The position numbers and the translations under genes were made by a program. Of a stretch of DNA of 8,287 nucleotides, positions 1 to 6,021 are shown piece by piece. The stretch's first letter is position 1. Every line of letters starts with the position of its first letter. The notes under the pieces were generated by a model. That model saw only the letters and a list, made by a program, of their open reading frames with translations, was not told where the DNA came from and did not search any database. This DNA is from Candidatus Colimorpha enterica (GTDB lineage: Bacteria > Bacillota > Clostridia > Oscillospirales > CAG-272). The stretch is from NCBI GenBank assembly GCA_000433515.1, contig FR891199.1, forward strand, positions 41,553 to 49,839, in the 5' to 3' direction.

Positions 1-1
1 A

Positions 2-274
2 ATAACGAATACCGAAACCGGCGAGGAGGACCGCGTTCTTCTTGACGGAATGTTCGTCGCCATCGGTCTTGTGCCGGACAACGATGTTGCAAACGGCGTT
101 GTGGGACTTGACAAACGCGGATATATCGAAGCCGACGAAAGCACCGAGGCAAGCATCCCCGGAATCTTTGCCGCCGGTGACTGCCGCACAAAGAAGGTAA
201 GGCAGATAGCCACCGCCATCTCCGACGGAGCATCCGCGGCACTTGCGGCGTGCAGTTATATCGAGAACAACTGA
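2..274 (+). CDS. trxB: Thioredoxin-disulfide reductase-like flavoprotein, C-terminal part (5' end outside the window)
   Basis: The reading frame is open from base 2 and ends in TGA at 272-274, leaving about 90 residues. They show the C-terminal FAD-binding pattern of the thioredoxin reductase family: an FVAIGLVPD strand, a GYIEADEST segment, GIFAAGDCR, then RQIATAISDGA. In the family the GD of the AGD motif contacts FAD, and the RQ-x-DGA segment lies at the flavin. TrxB uses NADPH and FAD to reduce thioredoxin in the cytoplasm. The redox CxxC and the NADPH domain would lie upstream and cannot be checked, so a related NAD(P)/FAD oxidoreductase (for example a ferredoxin- or glutaredoxin-linked variant) remains possible. 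The residue after GD is Cys where Val is more usual. The gene ends 8 bases before a strong hairpin terminator and is convergent with the anti-sigma gene. Confidence 0.85.
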   Translation: MTNTETGEEDRVLLDGMFVAIGLVPDNDVANGVVGLDKRGYIEADESTEASIPGIFAAGDCRTKKVRQIATAISDGASAALAACSYIENN

Positions 275-282
275 AAAAAACG

Positions 283-319
283 AAAAATGCCCTTTGCATC
301 TTCTGCGAAGGGCATTTTT
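283..319. terminator. Bidirectional intrinsic terminator between trxB-like gene and anti-sigma gene
   Basis: Perfect 12-bp inverted repeat: arm 283-294 (AAAAATGCCCTT) and arm 308-319 (AAGGGCATTTTT). The stem extends inward by a G-U and two G-C pairs, leaving a 7-base loop. The A-run on one side and T-run on the other let it work on both strands. It lies 8 bases after the plus-strand stop and 7 bases after the minus-strand stop, so it probably serves both convergent genes. Confidence 0.9.
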
Positions 320-326
320 GTATCTG

Positions 327-1160
327 TCAGCCGATTATTATAAGCGAAAATTCCCCGTCAGGGTACATATCGGTCATCCCGGAGGGAAGCGTGCTGTCGC
401 CGGCTTCATAAATGTACACCGAATATCCGCGGTAACCGTAGATAAGAACCGGCTCTCCGACCCCATCCGGAAGCGATTTCAGCATGATATACGACCTGAC
501 AAGCTTTATCTGCATTCTGAACTCATCTACGATATTGCTGTTGATTCCGTCCGGGAGGGTGATACCCGAAATTACGTCATCCGAATCCGGTTCGAGCGGA
601 CTGCTGTCGGGAAGAAGCCCGCTGTCGTCCTTTGTGTCGGGACCGGACGTACCGATTGATTCTTCACTGCCCTGAAGATACCCTTCGGATGAAAAGAAGA
701 AGAAAATATCGGGATATGTCTCTGACGGGCGCGGGGCCTCATATGCCGGATCAAAGGCATCGCAAGGCAACGTTTCGAATTTATTGTCGGTGTCGAAAAA
801 CGTGCCGTTTCCCCCTTCGCCGTCGGTTTTGTTCAGTGAATTGAGAAGCGGGAATGTGACAGCTGCGGCTATTATAACAGTGATCATTGCGGCAGGAAGC
901 GCAATGCGTGTGATCCGCACAAGCCGTTTCCTGCGATTATCAGCCTTTATCCGCGCCATAACGGAAGCCGCAAGCTCCGCAGGAGGCTCCTCTGACATTG
1001 AGTCAAGCATACGGTTCATCTCCCGCGCTTCCTCAAGCTCCCTTGCGCAATCCGGACAGGACGGGATGTGGCGCTCAAACGCTTCCCTCTCCCCTTCGTC
1101 AAGAGAGTCCGAGAGATACCGGAATATCATGTTTTTAAAATCTCTGTGTTCGTATTCCAT
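327..1160 (-). CDS. Membrane-anchored zinc-finger anti-sigma factor, partner of the upstream ECF sigma factor
   Basis: 277 residues from ATG. An N-terminal ZAS-type anti-sigma domain carries H31-x3-C35-x2-C38, the zinc-binding signature that in this family clamps the cognate ECF sigma factor. A basic patch (RRKR, ~76-79) precedes one hydrophobic span at ~86-106 (IALPAAMITVIIAAAVTFPLL), consistent with a cytoplasmic N-terminus and an extracytoplasmic C-terminus. The outside part is a long acidic, Ser/Pro-rich linker (~110-195), then a ~70-residue globular-looking tail rich in Tyr and Gly (GYRGYSVYIYEAG) that I do not recognise. The gene follows the sigma gene by about 50 bases in the same direction. 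Start choice is uncertain: an in-frame TTG two codons earlier (1164-1166) is possible, and neither start has a clear ribosome binding site, so translation may depend on coupling to the sigma gene. The family role is clear; the signal sensed is unknown. Confidence 0.85.
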   Translation of the reverse strand: MEYEHRDFKNMIFRYLSDSLDEGEREAFERHIPSCPDCARELEEAREMNRMLDSMSEEPPAELAASVMARIKADNRRKRLVRITRIALPAAMITVIIAAAVTFPLLNSLNKTDGEGGNGTFFDTDNKFETLPCDAFDPAYEAPRPSETYPDIFFFFSSEGYLQGSEESIGTSGPDTKDDSGLLPDSSPLEPDSDDVISGITLPDGINSNIVDEFRMQIKLVRSYIMLKSLPDGVGEPVLIYGYRGYSVYIYEAGDSTLPSGMTDMYPDGEFSLIIIG

Positions 1161-1212
1161 AATCAATAACCAAAATGCGCCCGATAATTCTTACTGTCAT
1201 TTTAGACGGCGG

Positions 1213-1785
1213 TCAGGCAAAAAAGTTCCGCTCTGTGAGAATTTTTTTCAGCTCGGCTTTTGCACGGTTCAGCCGGCTTTTCACAGTTCCGATGCCGATG
1301 CCGAGTATCGCGGCAATGTCCTCGTATGACCTGCCGCAGAAATGATACAGAACGATTACGTTTCTGTGATTCTCGCTGAGGCTGTCTATCGCCCGGTAGA
1401 GCATACGTTTTCTCTCGTCCGCCTCGGCGATCTCGTCAACCGCCATTGACGGGTCGGGGATCCTGCACTCCCCGTCGTCGGTCATGGTGTCCTCGAGCGG
1501 AGTCTCGGTGCGCCTTGTTTTCTGACGGCAGATGTCGGTGACGGTGTTCCTTGTGATACGGTAGACCCATGTCGAAAAGCTGCTGTCGAACCGGAATTCC
1601 CCGATATGGCGGTATATCTTTATAAACACCTCCTGTGAGGCATCAAGCGCGTCATTACCGTCGCGGAGCATCGAACAGGCGATGTTGTACACCAGCTTCT
1701 GATAGAACGTGATTATTTCGTTCATCGCCCCGGAATCGCCCGAGGCGGCGCGTTTTATCACCGAATCCGGGATATTATCGCACAT
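1213..1785 (-). CDS. ECF-type RNA polymerase sigma factor (RpoE/SigW-like)
   Basis: 190 residues, the normal length for a group 4 sigma-70 factor that redirects RNA polymerase to stress or envelope-related promoters. Region 2 spans ~25-92: the core-binding DASQEVFIKIY at ~48-58 and the -10 recognition stretch SSFSTWVYRITRN at ~68-80. Region 4 spans ~126-182 with a helix-turn-helix (YEDIAAILGIGIGTVKSRLNRAK) at ~154-176. A ~35-residue acidic linker joins them. The ATG at 1783-1785 has a strong AAAGGAG at 1793-1799. It starts 27 bases after dusB and is followed by its anti-sigma gene, the classic ECF/anti-sigma pair. No ECF-type promoter is recognisable in the 27-base gap, so it is probably read from the dusB promoter, the topB promoter, or an autoregulated site inside dusB. 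Its regulon is unknown. Confidence 0.93.
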   Translation of the reverse strand: MCDNIPDSVIKRAASGDSGAMNEIITFYQKLVYNIACSMLRDGNDALDASQEVFIKIYRHIGEFRFDSSFSTWVYRITRNTVTDICRQKTRRTETPLEDTMTDDGECRIPDPSMAVDEIAEADERKRMLYRAIDSLSENHRNVIVLYHFCGRSYEDIAAILGIGIGTVKSRLNRAKAELKKILTERNFFA

Positions 1786-1812
1786 CCGATCACTCCTTTC
1801 GTCATAATTCCG

Positions 1813-2799
1813 TCAGTCGACGCTCTCCCCGCATTTTTCAAGAAAACCGTCGGTTATCTTTACAAGCTCGTCAAATCCGACGGCGGTGTTGAGCCTTGCC
1901 CTTGTCTCCGCCGCTCCCGGCTGACCCTTTATGTAATACGAAAGCTGCCGCCGGGCTTCAAGGAGCGCGATATGCTCTCCCTTATCCTCAACCATCAGCC
2001 TTATCTGCCGCATGGCAACGGCAATTCTTTCGCGAATCGGCGGGAGAACATATTCCAGTCCGTCAACCGCCGCCTTTATCTCCTCAAAAAGCCACGGGTT
2101 TCCCATCGCTCCGCGAGCGATCATCAGCCCGTCACAGCCTGTCCTGTCAAGCATGAAAAGCGCGTCGTCCGCCGTGAATATACCGCCGTTTGCGATGACA
2201 GGGAGCGACACGGCGCGCTTCACTGCCGCGATAGCTTCCCTGTCGACCGGCGGGGCATACATTTCCTCTCTCGTCCTGCCGTGCACGCAGACAAGCGCGG
2301 CGCCGTTCTTTTCGGCAGCCTCCGCCATTCTGACCGCGTTTTTCGTTTCCGCGTTCCATCCGGTTCTGAATTTGACCGTGACGGGAACAGACGAGGCCGA
2401 AACCGCGGCTTTTATTATCTCTCCGGCAAGCTCCGGCGACTTCATGAGAGCCGAACCGTCGCCGTTCGACACGATTTTTTTCATGGGACAGCCCATGTTT
2501 ATATCTATCGCCGTCGGAACGGTGCCGGAAGCGCATATCTTCTCCACAGCCTCGGCGATAATGTCCGGCTCGTGACCGAATATCTGCACCGCGCACGGAA
2601 GCTCATCCGGATAAACCGCCGCCAGCTTAAGCGACTCGGCGTCGTTATAGTGTATTGCCTTTGCGGACACCATTTCGGTAACGGTGTACTCCGCTCCGCA
2701 CTCCCGGCATATCTTTCTCGATGCCCTGTCGGTAACCCCCGCCATCGGCGCGAGCATCAGCCCGTATTCAAGCACCGCATTCCCGATTTTTATCGACAA
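1813..2799 (-). CDS. dusB: tRNA-dihydrouridine synthase, DusB/NifR3 family
   Basis: 328 residues, normal for the family. It reduces specific uridines in the tRNA D-loop to dihydrouridine with FMN and NADPH in the cytoplasm. Visible family motifs: LAPMAGVTD (16-24) at the first TIM-barrel strand, EMVSAKA (42-48), QIFGHEP (72-78), INMGCPMKKI (100-109) with catalytic C104, VKFRTGW (142-148) with an FMN-contacting Lys, VHGRTREEMY (172-181), IANGGI and the phosphate-binding MIARGAMGNPW. The C-terminal helical domain, which binds tRNA, follows. The start is TTG at 2797-2799, supported by GGAG at 2807-2810 with 7-base spacing and by the N-terminal sequence aligning with the family. It lies 70 bases after topB with its own perfect promoter in the gap, and 27 bases before the ECF sigma gene. 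Confidence 0.96.
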   Translation of the reverse strand: MSIKIGNAVLEYGLMLAPMAGVTDRASRKICRECGAEYTVTEMVSAKAIHYNDAESLKLAAVYPDELPCAVQIFGHEPDIIAEAVEKICASGTVPTAIDINMGCPMKKIVSNGDGSALMKSPELAGEIIKAAVSASSVPVTVKFRTGWNAETKNAVRMAEAAEKNGAALVCVHGRTREEMYAPPVDREAIAAVKRAVSLPVIANGGIFTADDALFMLDRTGCDGLMIARGAMGNPWLFEEIKAAVDGLEYVLPPIRERIAVAMRQIRLMVEDKGEHIALLEARRQLSYYIKGQPGAAETRARLNTAVGFDELVKITDGFLEKCGESVD

Positions 2800-2806
2800 A
2801 ATGTTT

Positions 2807-2810
2807 CTCC
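2807..2810 (-). promoter_or_regulatory. Ribosome binding site fixing the TTG start of dusB
   Basis: On the minus strand GGAG is followed by 7 bases and then TTG (2797-2799). No ATG or GTG lies at suitable spacing, so the rare TTG is the likely start. Confidence 0.75.
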
Positions 2811-2819
2811 GTTTCAGAA

Positions 2820-2848
2820 ATTATATCATCTTTTTGCCCGTATGTCAA
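2820..2848 (-). promoter_or_regulatory. Perfect-consensus sigma-A promoter for dusB and probably the sigma/anti-sigma genes
   Basis: On the minus strand: -35 TTGACA (2848-2843), 17-base spacer, -10 TATAAT (2825-2820), with a TG one base upstream of the -10 (extended -10). The predicted transcription start is near 2813, only a few bases before the dusB ribosome binding site, giving a very short leader of about 14 bases. It lies wholly within the topB-dusB gap. Confidence 0.88.
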
Positions 2849-2869
2849 GAAAATGCCACGTCACACACT

Positions 2870-4984
2870 TCACGAAAAGTCAAACACAGCCCTTTCGCCC
2901 TCAAGCTTAAGAGCGCCGTCGAAATTCTTCCCGTTCTTTGATATGAATCCTGTCAGTTTTCCCGTCGTCCCCGTCTCAAGCAGCCTTTTTGCCGCCGAGA
3001 CAGGAATCGTTCTGCCGCATATACGCAGGTTAAGCCGGAATTTGCAGCCCTTTTCTTTATAGCCGAGACATCCGTAAGAATACTTTCCCCGTATGACCGT
3101 GCTTCCGCAGAGGGGACATATTCCGATTTTGTCCATGTAAAGCCCGATATCGGTGTCGGCTGCCGGATCGCCGCTTTTTGCCTGCTCAAAAACCTGTGAT
3201 ATTTCTTCCTTTGCCAGCGCAACGCTTCCGTCAACCGTCATTTCGCCGTGAAAGACCTTTTTCAGCGCCTTGCCGAGCTCAGAGGTCTTGTACTTATCCA
3301 TGCTGATATTCAGCATGACAAGCGATTCTATAAGATACTCCCCGCCGGGCAGAATGGTGTAAACGTCCTTGTTCAGCTTTATGTACTCCGATTTCCGTGC
3401 GTTGTCGATGATGCCTGTCCTTGTCGCCTCGGTTCCGAGCTCAAGTCCCTCAAAGATCGCGCGGTAATCCTCCTCGTCGCTTCCCTCCTCGCTCTGATTT
3501 TCGGCGGCAGAGGCTTTTTCGGCTTTGAAGGGATTCTTCAGATAATTGTTCAGCGTCTCGATGGTGTAATGCTTCGGCGGCGACGTTTCCTTTTCGACCG
3601 GCTTGAAGCAGATATTGACGGCATCGCCCTTTTTCAGCTCCGGAAGGATCTTGTCCTTCTGGCTGTAATCGTCAAACTTCGTCCAGCCCTTCTCGACAAT
3701 GACCGTCCCCTTCAGGGTGAATTCCTCGTAATCGCCGACCTTTATCTTTATCTCCGTCCTGTTGACAACGCAGTCCTCCGCACAGAAAACCGCGGCAAAA
3801 CGGTGGAAAACCGTTGAATAGACCTGCATCTCCCGCTCGGTCAGACGGTTCTTTTCGGGGATCTTGTATGTCGGGGTCAATGCCGAGTGCGACTCTATCT
3901 TGCTGTCGTCGAATATCGTTTTTGAATCCTTGAATTCCAGCGGATATCCGATTTTCCTGCAGTTATCGATGATCTTCTTTATCTTGTCCTTTTCGGCGGT
4001 GGCAAGATATTCGGAATTGGTTCTCGGATAGGTGAGGAATCCTTCCTCGTACAGCTTCTGAACTATCTCAAGGCTTTCCGCCATCGACATCTTGTATTTC
4101 TTGCCGAGGACGTTCTGGAGCTTTGATAAAGAGTACAGCTTTCCCGGCGAAAGGCGGTCCTTTTTCTTTTTTACCGACGTAACGACCGCTCCCGCTGAAT
4201 TGTAGGCATCGGCAAGAGACTTTGCTTTCAGAAAGTCGGTTTTGTCAAACTTCTGTTTGCTCTGAAGCTCTATTACCTCACCTTCAGTCGCTTCCTTGCT
4301 GACAAGCGCGTAGTAGATATCCGGCTTAAAATTGCGTATCGCCATGTCGCGGTCGTATATCGCCTTGACGATCGGCACGATGACCCGCCCGACGCGCAGA
4401 AGCGTCCCGGTCTTAAGGGTCGCGTACCGCGTCAGATTCACTCCGTAAAGCCAGTCGATATAGGTTCTGGCGAATCCCTCGTCGGCAAGCCGGTCGTACT
4501 CCGTCTCCGGCTTCATCTCGGTTAGTGCCGCGGCAACAGTTTCCGGCGTCTGGTCGGGGAGCCACAGGCGCATGAGCTTTTTCTCCGATTTAAGCGCCTT
4601 TTCAATGCAGAGGCGGACGATTATCTCCCCCTCCCTGTCGGCGTCGCCCGCGTTCACTATCGTATCGACGTCAGGGCGGTTGCAAAGGCTCTCGATGACC
4701 CGGAACTGCCGCAGAACTCCGTCGTCTCCGCGCCCGGTGGTGTCCTTGCGAAGCTCAAATCTGAATTTTTCCGGAAAGCACGGGATATTGTCCATGCTCC
4801 AGTGCTTCTGCCCCTCGGGGAGTGGATTGTATGCTTCTATATCCGCAAGAGAAAACAGGTGTCCGAAAGCCCAGCTTATGATATATCCCTGACCCTCGAA
4901 ATACCCGTTTTTCTTCTGTAAATTTCCGATCCCGGCGGTTATGTTCCGCGCAAGGCTCGGCTTTTCGGCAATAATTAATATCAT
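2870..4984 (-). CDS. topB: DNA topoisomerase III (type IA)
   Basis: 704 residues. Type IA topoisomerases cut and pass single DNA strands; TopB decatenates and resolves recombination or replication intermediates. The N-terminal Toprim domain shows IIAEKPS (catalytic E7) and DADREGE (D114, D116, E118) for metal binding. The active site LTYPRT carries the nucleophile Y319. HSALTPT (~367-373) and GTEATRTGIID (~517-527) are conserved type IA core motifs. The C-terminus has a complete four-Cys zinc finger, CPLC-x12-C-x7-C (C623, C626, C639, C647), then a short tail. A gap-like acidic, Ala/Ser/Glu-rich stretch (~488-505) looks like a flexible loop. GTG at 4985-4987 directly precedes the chosen ATG; AGGG at 4995-4998 suits either (7 or 10 bases). 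It is first gene of the minus-strand block. TopB homologues also occur on conjugative elements, but no transfer genes are seen here. Confidence 0.96.
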   Translation of the reverse strand: MILIIAEKPSLARNITAGIGNLQKKNGYFEGQGYIISWAFGHLFSLADIEAYNPLPEGQKHWSMDNIPCFPEKFRFELRKDTTGRGDDGVLRQFRVIESLCNRPDVDTIVNAGDADREGEIIVRLCIEKALKSEKKLMRLWLPDQTPETVAAALTEMKPETEYDRLADEGFARTYIDWLYGVNLTRYATLKTGTLLRVGRVIVPIVKAIYDRDMAIRNFKPDIYYALVSKEATEGEVIELQSKQKFDKTDFLKAKSLADAYNSAGAVVTSVKKKKDRLSPGKLYSLSKLQNVLGKKYKMSMAESLEIVQKLYEEGFLTYPRTNSEYLATAEKDKIKKIIDNCRKIGYPLEFKDSKTIFDDSKIESHSALTPTYKIPEKNRLTEREMQVYSTVFHRFAAVFCAEDCVVNRTEIKIKVGDYEEFTLKGTVIVEKGWTKFDDYSQKDKILPELKKGDAVNICFKPVEKETSPPKHYTIETLNNYLKNPFKAEKASAAENQSEEGSDEEDYRAIFEGLELGTEATRTGIIDNARKSEYIKLNKDVYTILPGGEYLIESLVMLNISMDKYKTSELGKALKKVFHGEMTVDGSVALAKEEISQVFEQAKSGDPAADTDIGLYMDKIGICPLCGSTVIRGKYSYGCLGYKEKGCKFRLNLRICGRTIPVSAAKRLLETGTTGKLTGFISKNGKNFDGALKLEGERAVFDFS

Positions 4985-5015
4985 CACGCGTTTTCCCTGT
5001 TTTCTGATAACAACT

Positions 5016-5044
5016 ATTATATCACGTCATGCGGAAAAAATCAA
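5016..5044 (-). promoter_or_regulatory. Sigma-A promoter of topB
   Basis: On the minus strand: -35 TTGATT (5044-5039), 17-base spacer, -10 TATAAT (5021-5016), with TG one base upstream of the -10 (extended -10). The expected transcription start is near 5009, about 25 bases before the topB start. It faces away from the XRE-operon promoter; the two -35 elements are about 47 bases apart. Confidence 0.88.
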
Positions 5045-5091
5045 TCATGCAGAAGCAATTCGCCGCACCGCCGCCGAAAAAGCCGGAAATA

Positions 5092-5120
5092 TTGACTTTT
5101 TGATACCGGTATGATATACT
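5092..5120 (+). promoter_or_regulatory. Sigma-A promoter of the XRE regulator operon
   Basis: -35 TTGACT (5092-5097), 17-base spacer, -10 TATACT (5115-5120). The expected start is near 5127. It is divergent from the topB promoter in the same ~285-base intergenic region, a position where the encoded XRE regulator could bind and autoregulate (inference; no clear operator was assigned). Confidence 0.82.
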
Positions 5121-5126
5121 TGAACC

Positions 5127-5271
5127 GCGAAAACTCACTCAAGTGCGGCTTGAATCGCAAAAAACGACCTTTTCAAGCACCGCTTGCTGTATTTTTTCCC
5201 TCCGACGCAGTACAATTAACACAGCCGCCGGGAAAACGGCGGAAAATCAGAACGTCAGGAGGAAAACAGAA
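5127..5271 (+). promoter_or_regulatory. Long structured 5' leader of the XRE operon
   Basis: About 145 bases lie between the predicted transcription start and the ATG. It holds three inverted repeats: TCAAG-5 nt-CTTGA (5139-5153), CAAGC-ACC-GCTTG (5174-5186), then CTGTA and a six-T run (5192-5197), and CCGCCG-GGAAAA-CGGCGG (5225-5242) ending 14 bases before the AGGAGG ribosome binding site. The second resembles a weak terminator or attenuator, but its stem is short and the T-run is five bases away. I do not recognise a known riboswitch here. No ATG-initiated leader peptide is present. Confidence 0.45.
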
Positions 5272-6006
5272 ATGTTGTTTTCAAAATCAAAAAACGAAAG
5301 TGATCCGGAGGACAGAACATTGTTCGACATGAGAAGGATCGGAAAGCGTATATCGGAGCTGCGCAGATCGAAGGACATAACTCAGACCGCTCTTGCCGAT
5401 ATGATGGGTATCAGTTTTCAGGCAGTCTCCAACTGGGAGCGCGGAGAGAGTATGCCGGACATATCAAAGCTCGGCGACCTCTCACGGATATTCGGGGTGT
5501 CGATAGACGAGATACTCTGCAATCCCCGCGCGGCAAAGATAGTCGAGGAGATATCTGCGGGCGAAAAGCCGGACGACATGACGGCAGAAGAGCTTGCCGA
5601 GACTGCACCGATAATGACTCCCACGCAGGCACAGGAGAATGTCGAAGGAAATCTTGACAAGATCACCCTCGCCCAGCTTGCCGAACTCGCTCCGTTCGTG
5701 AGCTCCGAATCTCTTGCAGTAATCGCGCACAAGTGCGTAGACAACGGCTGCTCCGCAAAGGAACTCGTTGCTATCGCGCCGTTTATGGACGAGGATGACC
5801 TCGGTAAGATTGTTTTTGAAATGTCTGACAGTAAATGGACAGTTGCTGATTTTGCGTTGCTTTATCCGTTTATTGATGAGGACACCACCGGAAAGATACT
5901 TTCTGAAAAGCTTGGCAAAAAATACTCCCTAATTGACTTTGCAGAGTCGTTTGACGGGGATGAAGTCCACAGGATAATTAATAACGTTAAAAACAGCATG
6001 AAATAA
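5272..6006 (+). CDS. XRE-family transcriptional regulator with C-terminal tandem helical repeats
   Basis: 244 residues. An XRE/Cro-type helix-turn-helix spans ~21-80: IGKRISELRRSK, ITQTALADMMGIS, QAVSNWERGESMPD, then LSRIFGVSIDEIL. Such domains bind operator DNA as dimers, often repressing their own promoter. The rest (~101-244) is built from about four or five degenerate ~29-residue units with an L-x-x-[LI]-A-P-[FI]-[MIV] core (LAETAPIM, LAELAPFV, LVAIAPFM, FALLYPFI, FAESF), each followed by a second helix. It looks like a right-handed helical repeat scaffold, probably for ligand or protein binding. ATG at 5272-5274 has AGGAGG at 5257-5262; an alternative TTG at 5320-5322 has GGAGG at 5307-5311 and would remove a 16-residue charged N-terminus. 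The upstream open frame to 5143 overlaps the leader and is not coding. The last ~200 bases are much more AT-rich than the rest. It is followed 15 bases later by an unknown gene. Confidence 0.88.
   Translation: MLFSKSKNESDPEDRTLFDMRRIGKRISELRRSKDITQTALADMMGISFQAVSNWERGESMPDISKLGDLSRIFGVSIDEILCNPRAAKIVEEISAGEKPDDMTAEELAETAPIMTPTQAQENVEGNLDKITLAQLAELAPFVSSESLAVIAHKCVDNGCSAKELVAIAPFMDEDDLGKIVFEMSDSKWTVADFALLYPFIDEDTTGKILSEKLGKKYSLIDFAESFDGDEVHRIINNVKNSMK
5307..5322 (+). promoter_or_regulatory. Possible second, internal translation start of the XRE gene
   Basis: GGAGG (5307-5311) lies 8 bases before an in-frame TTG (5320-5322). Initiation here would give a protein beginning just before the helix-turn-helix. 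The upstream ATG with a stronger AGGAGG is still the preferred start. Confidence 0.3.
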
Positions 6007-6021
6007 GAGGAGAAGCTAAAC

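Noticed and set aside
1135..1200. 21-codon minus-strand frame between sigma and anti-sigma genes as a leader peptide
   Set aside because: It has no ribosome binding site and no clear composition signal; it overlaps the anti-sigma start out of frame, so coupling is conceivable but unsupported.
1972..2910. Plus-strand 312-codon open frame antisense to dusB
   Set aside because: It is rich in Arg/His with no recognisable motif, mirrors the codon pattern of dusB and lies over a clearly conserved gene.
3248..3817. Plus-strand 189-codon open frame antisense to topB
   Set aside because: It is a shadow of topB with no ribosome binding site and lies opposite conserved topoisomerase sequence.
2870..4984. 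topB as a marker of an integrated conjugative element
   Set aside because: No integrase, relaxase, type IV secretion gene or attachment-site repeat is present, and the neighbours are housekeeping genes.
5184..5216. Second promoter for the XRE gene (TTGCTG ... TACAAT)
   Set aside because: Spacing is about 21 bases and the -35 is poor, compared with the well-spaced promoter at 5092-5120.
5143..5271. GTG-initiated N-terminal extension of the XRE regulator
   Set aside because: It begins only about 16 bases after the predicted transcript start, lacks a ribosome binding site and runs through the hairpins; ATG 5272 has AGGAGG.
5111..5332. Small plus-strand open frame starting in the XRE promoter
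   Set aside because: Its ATG overlaps the -10 region, so it lies upstream of the predicted transcript start and could not be translated from it.
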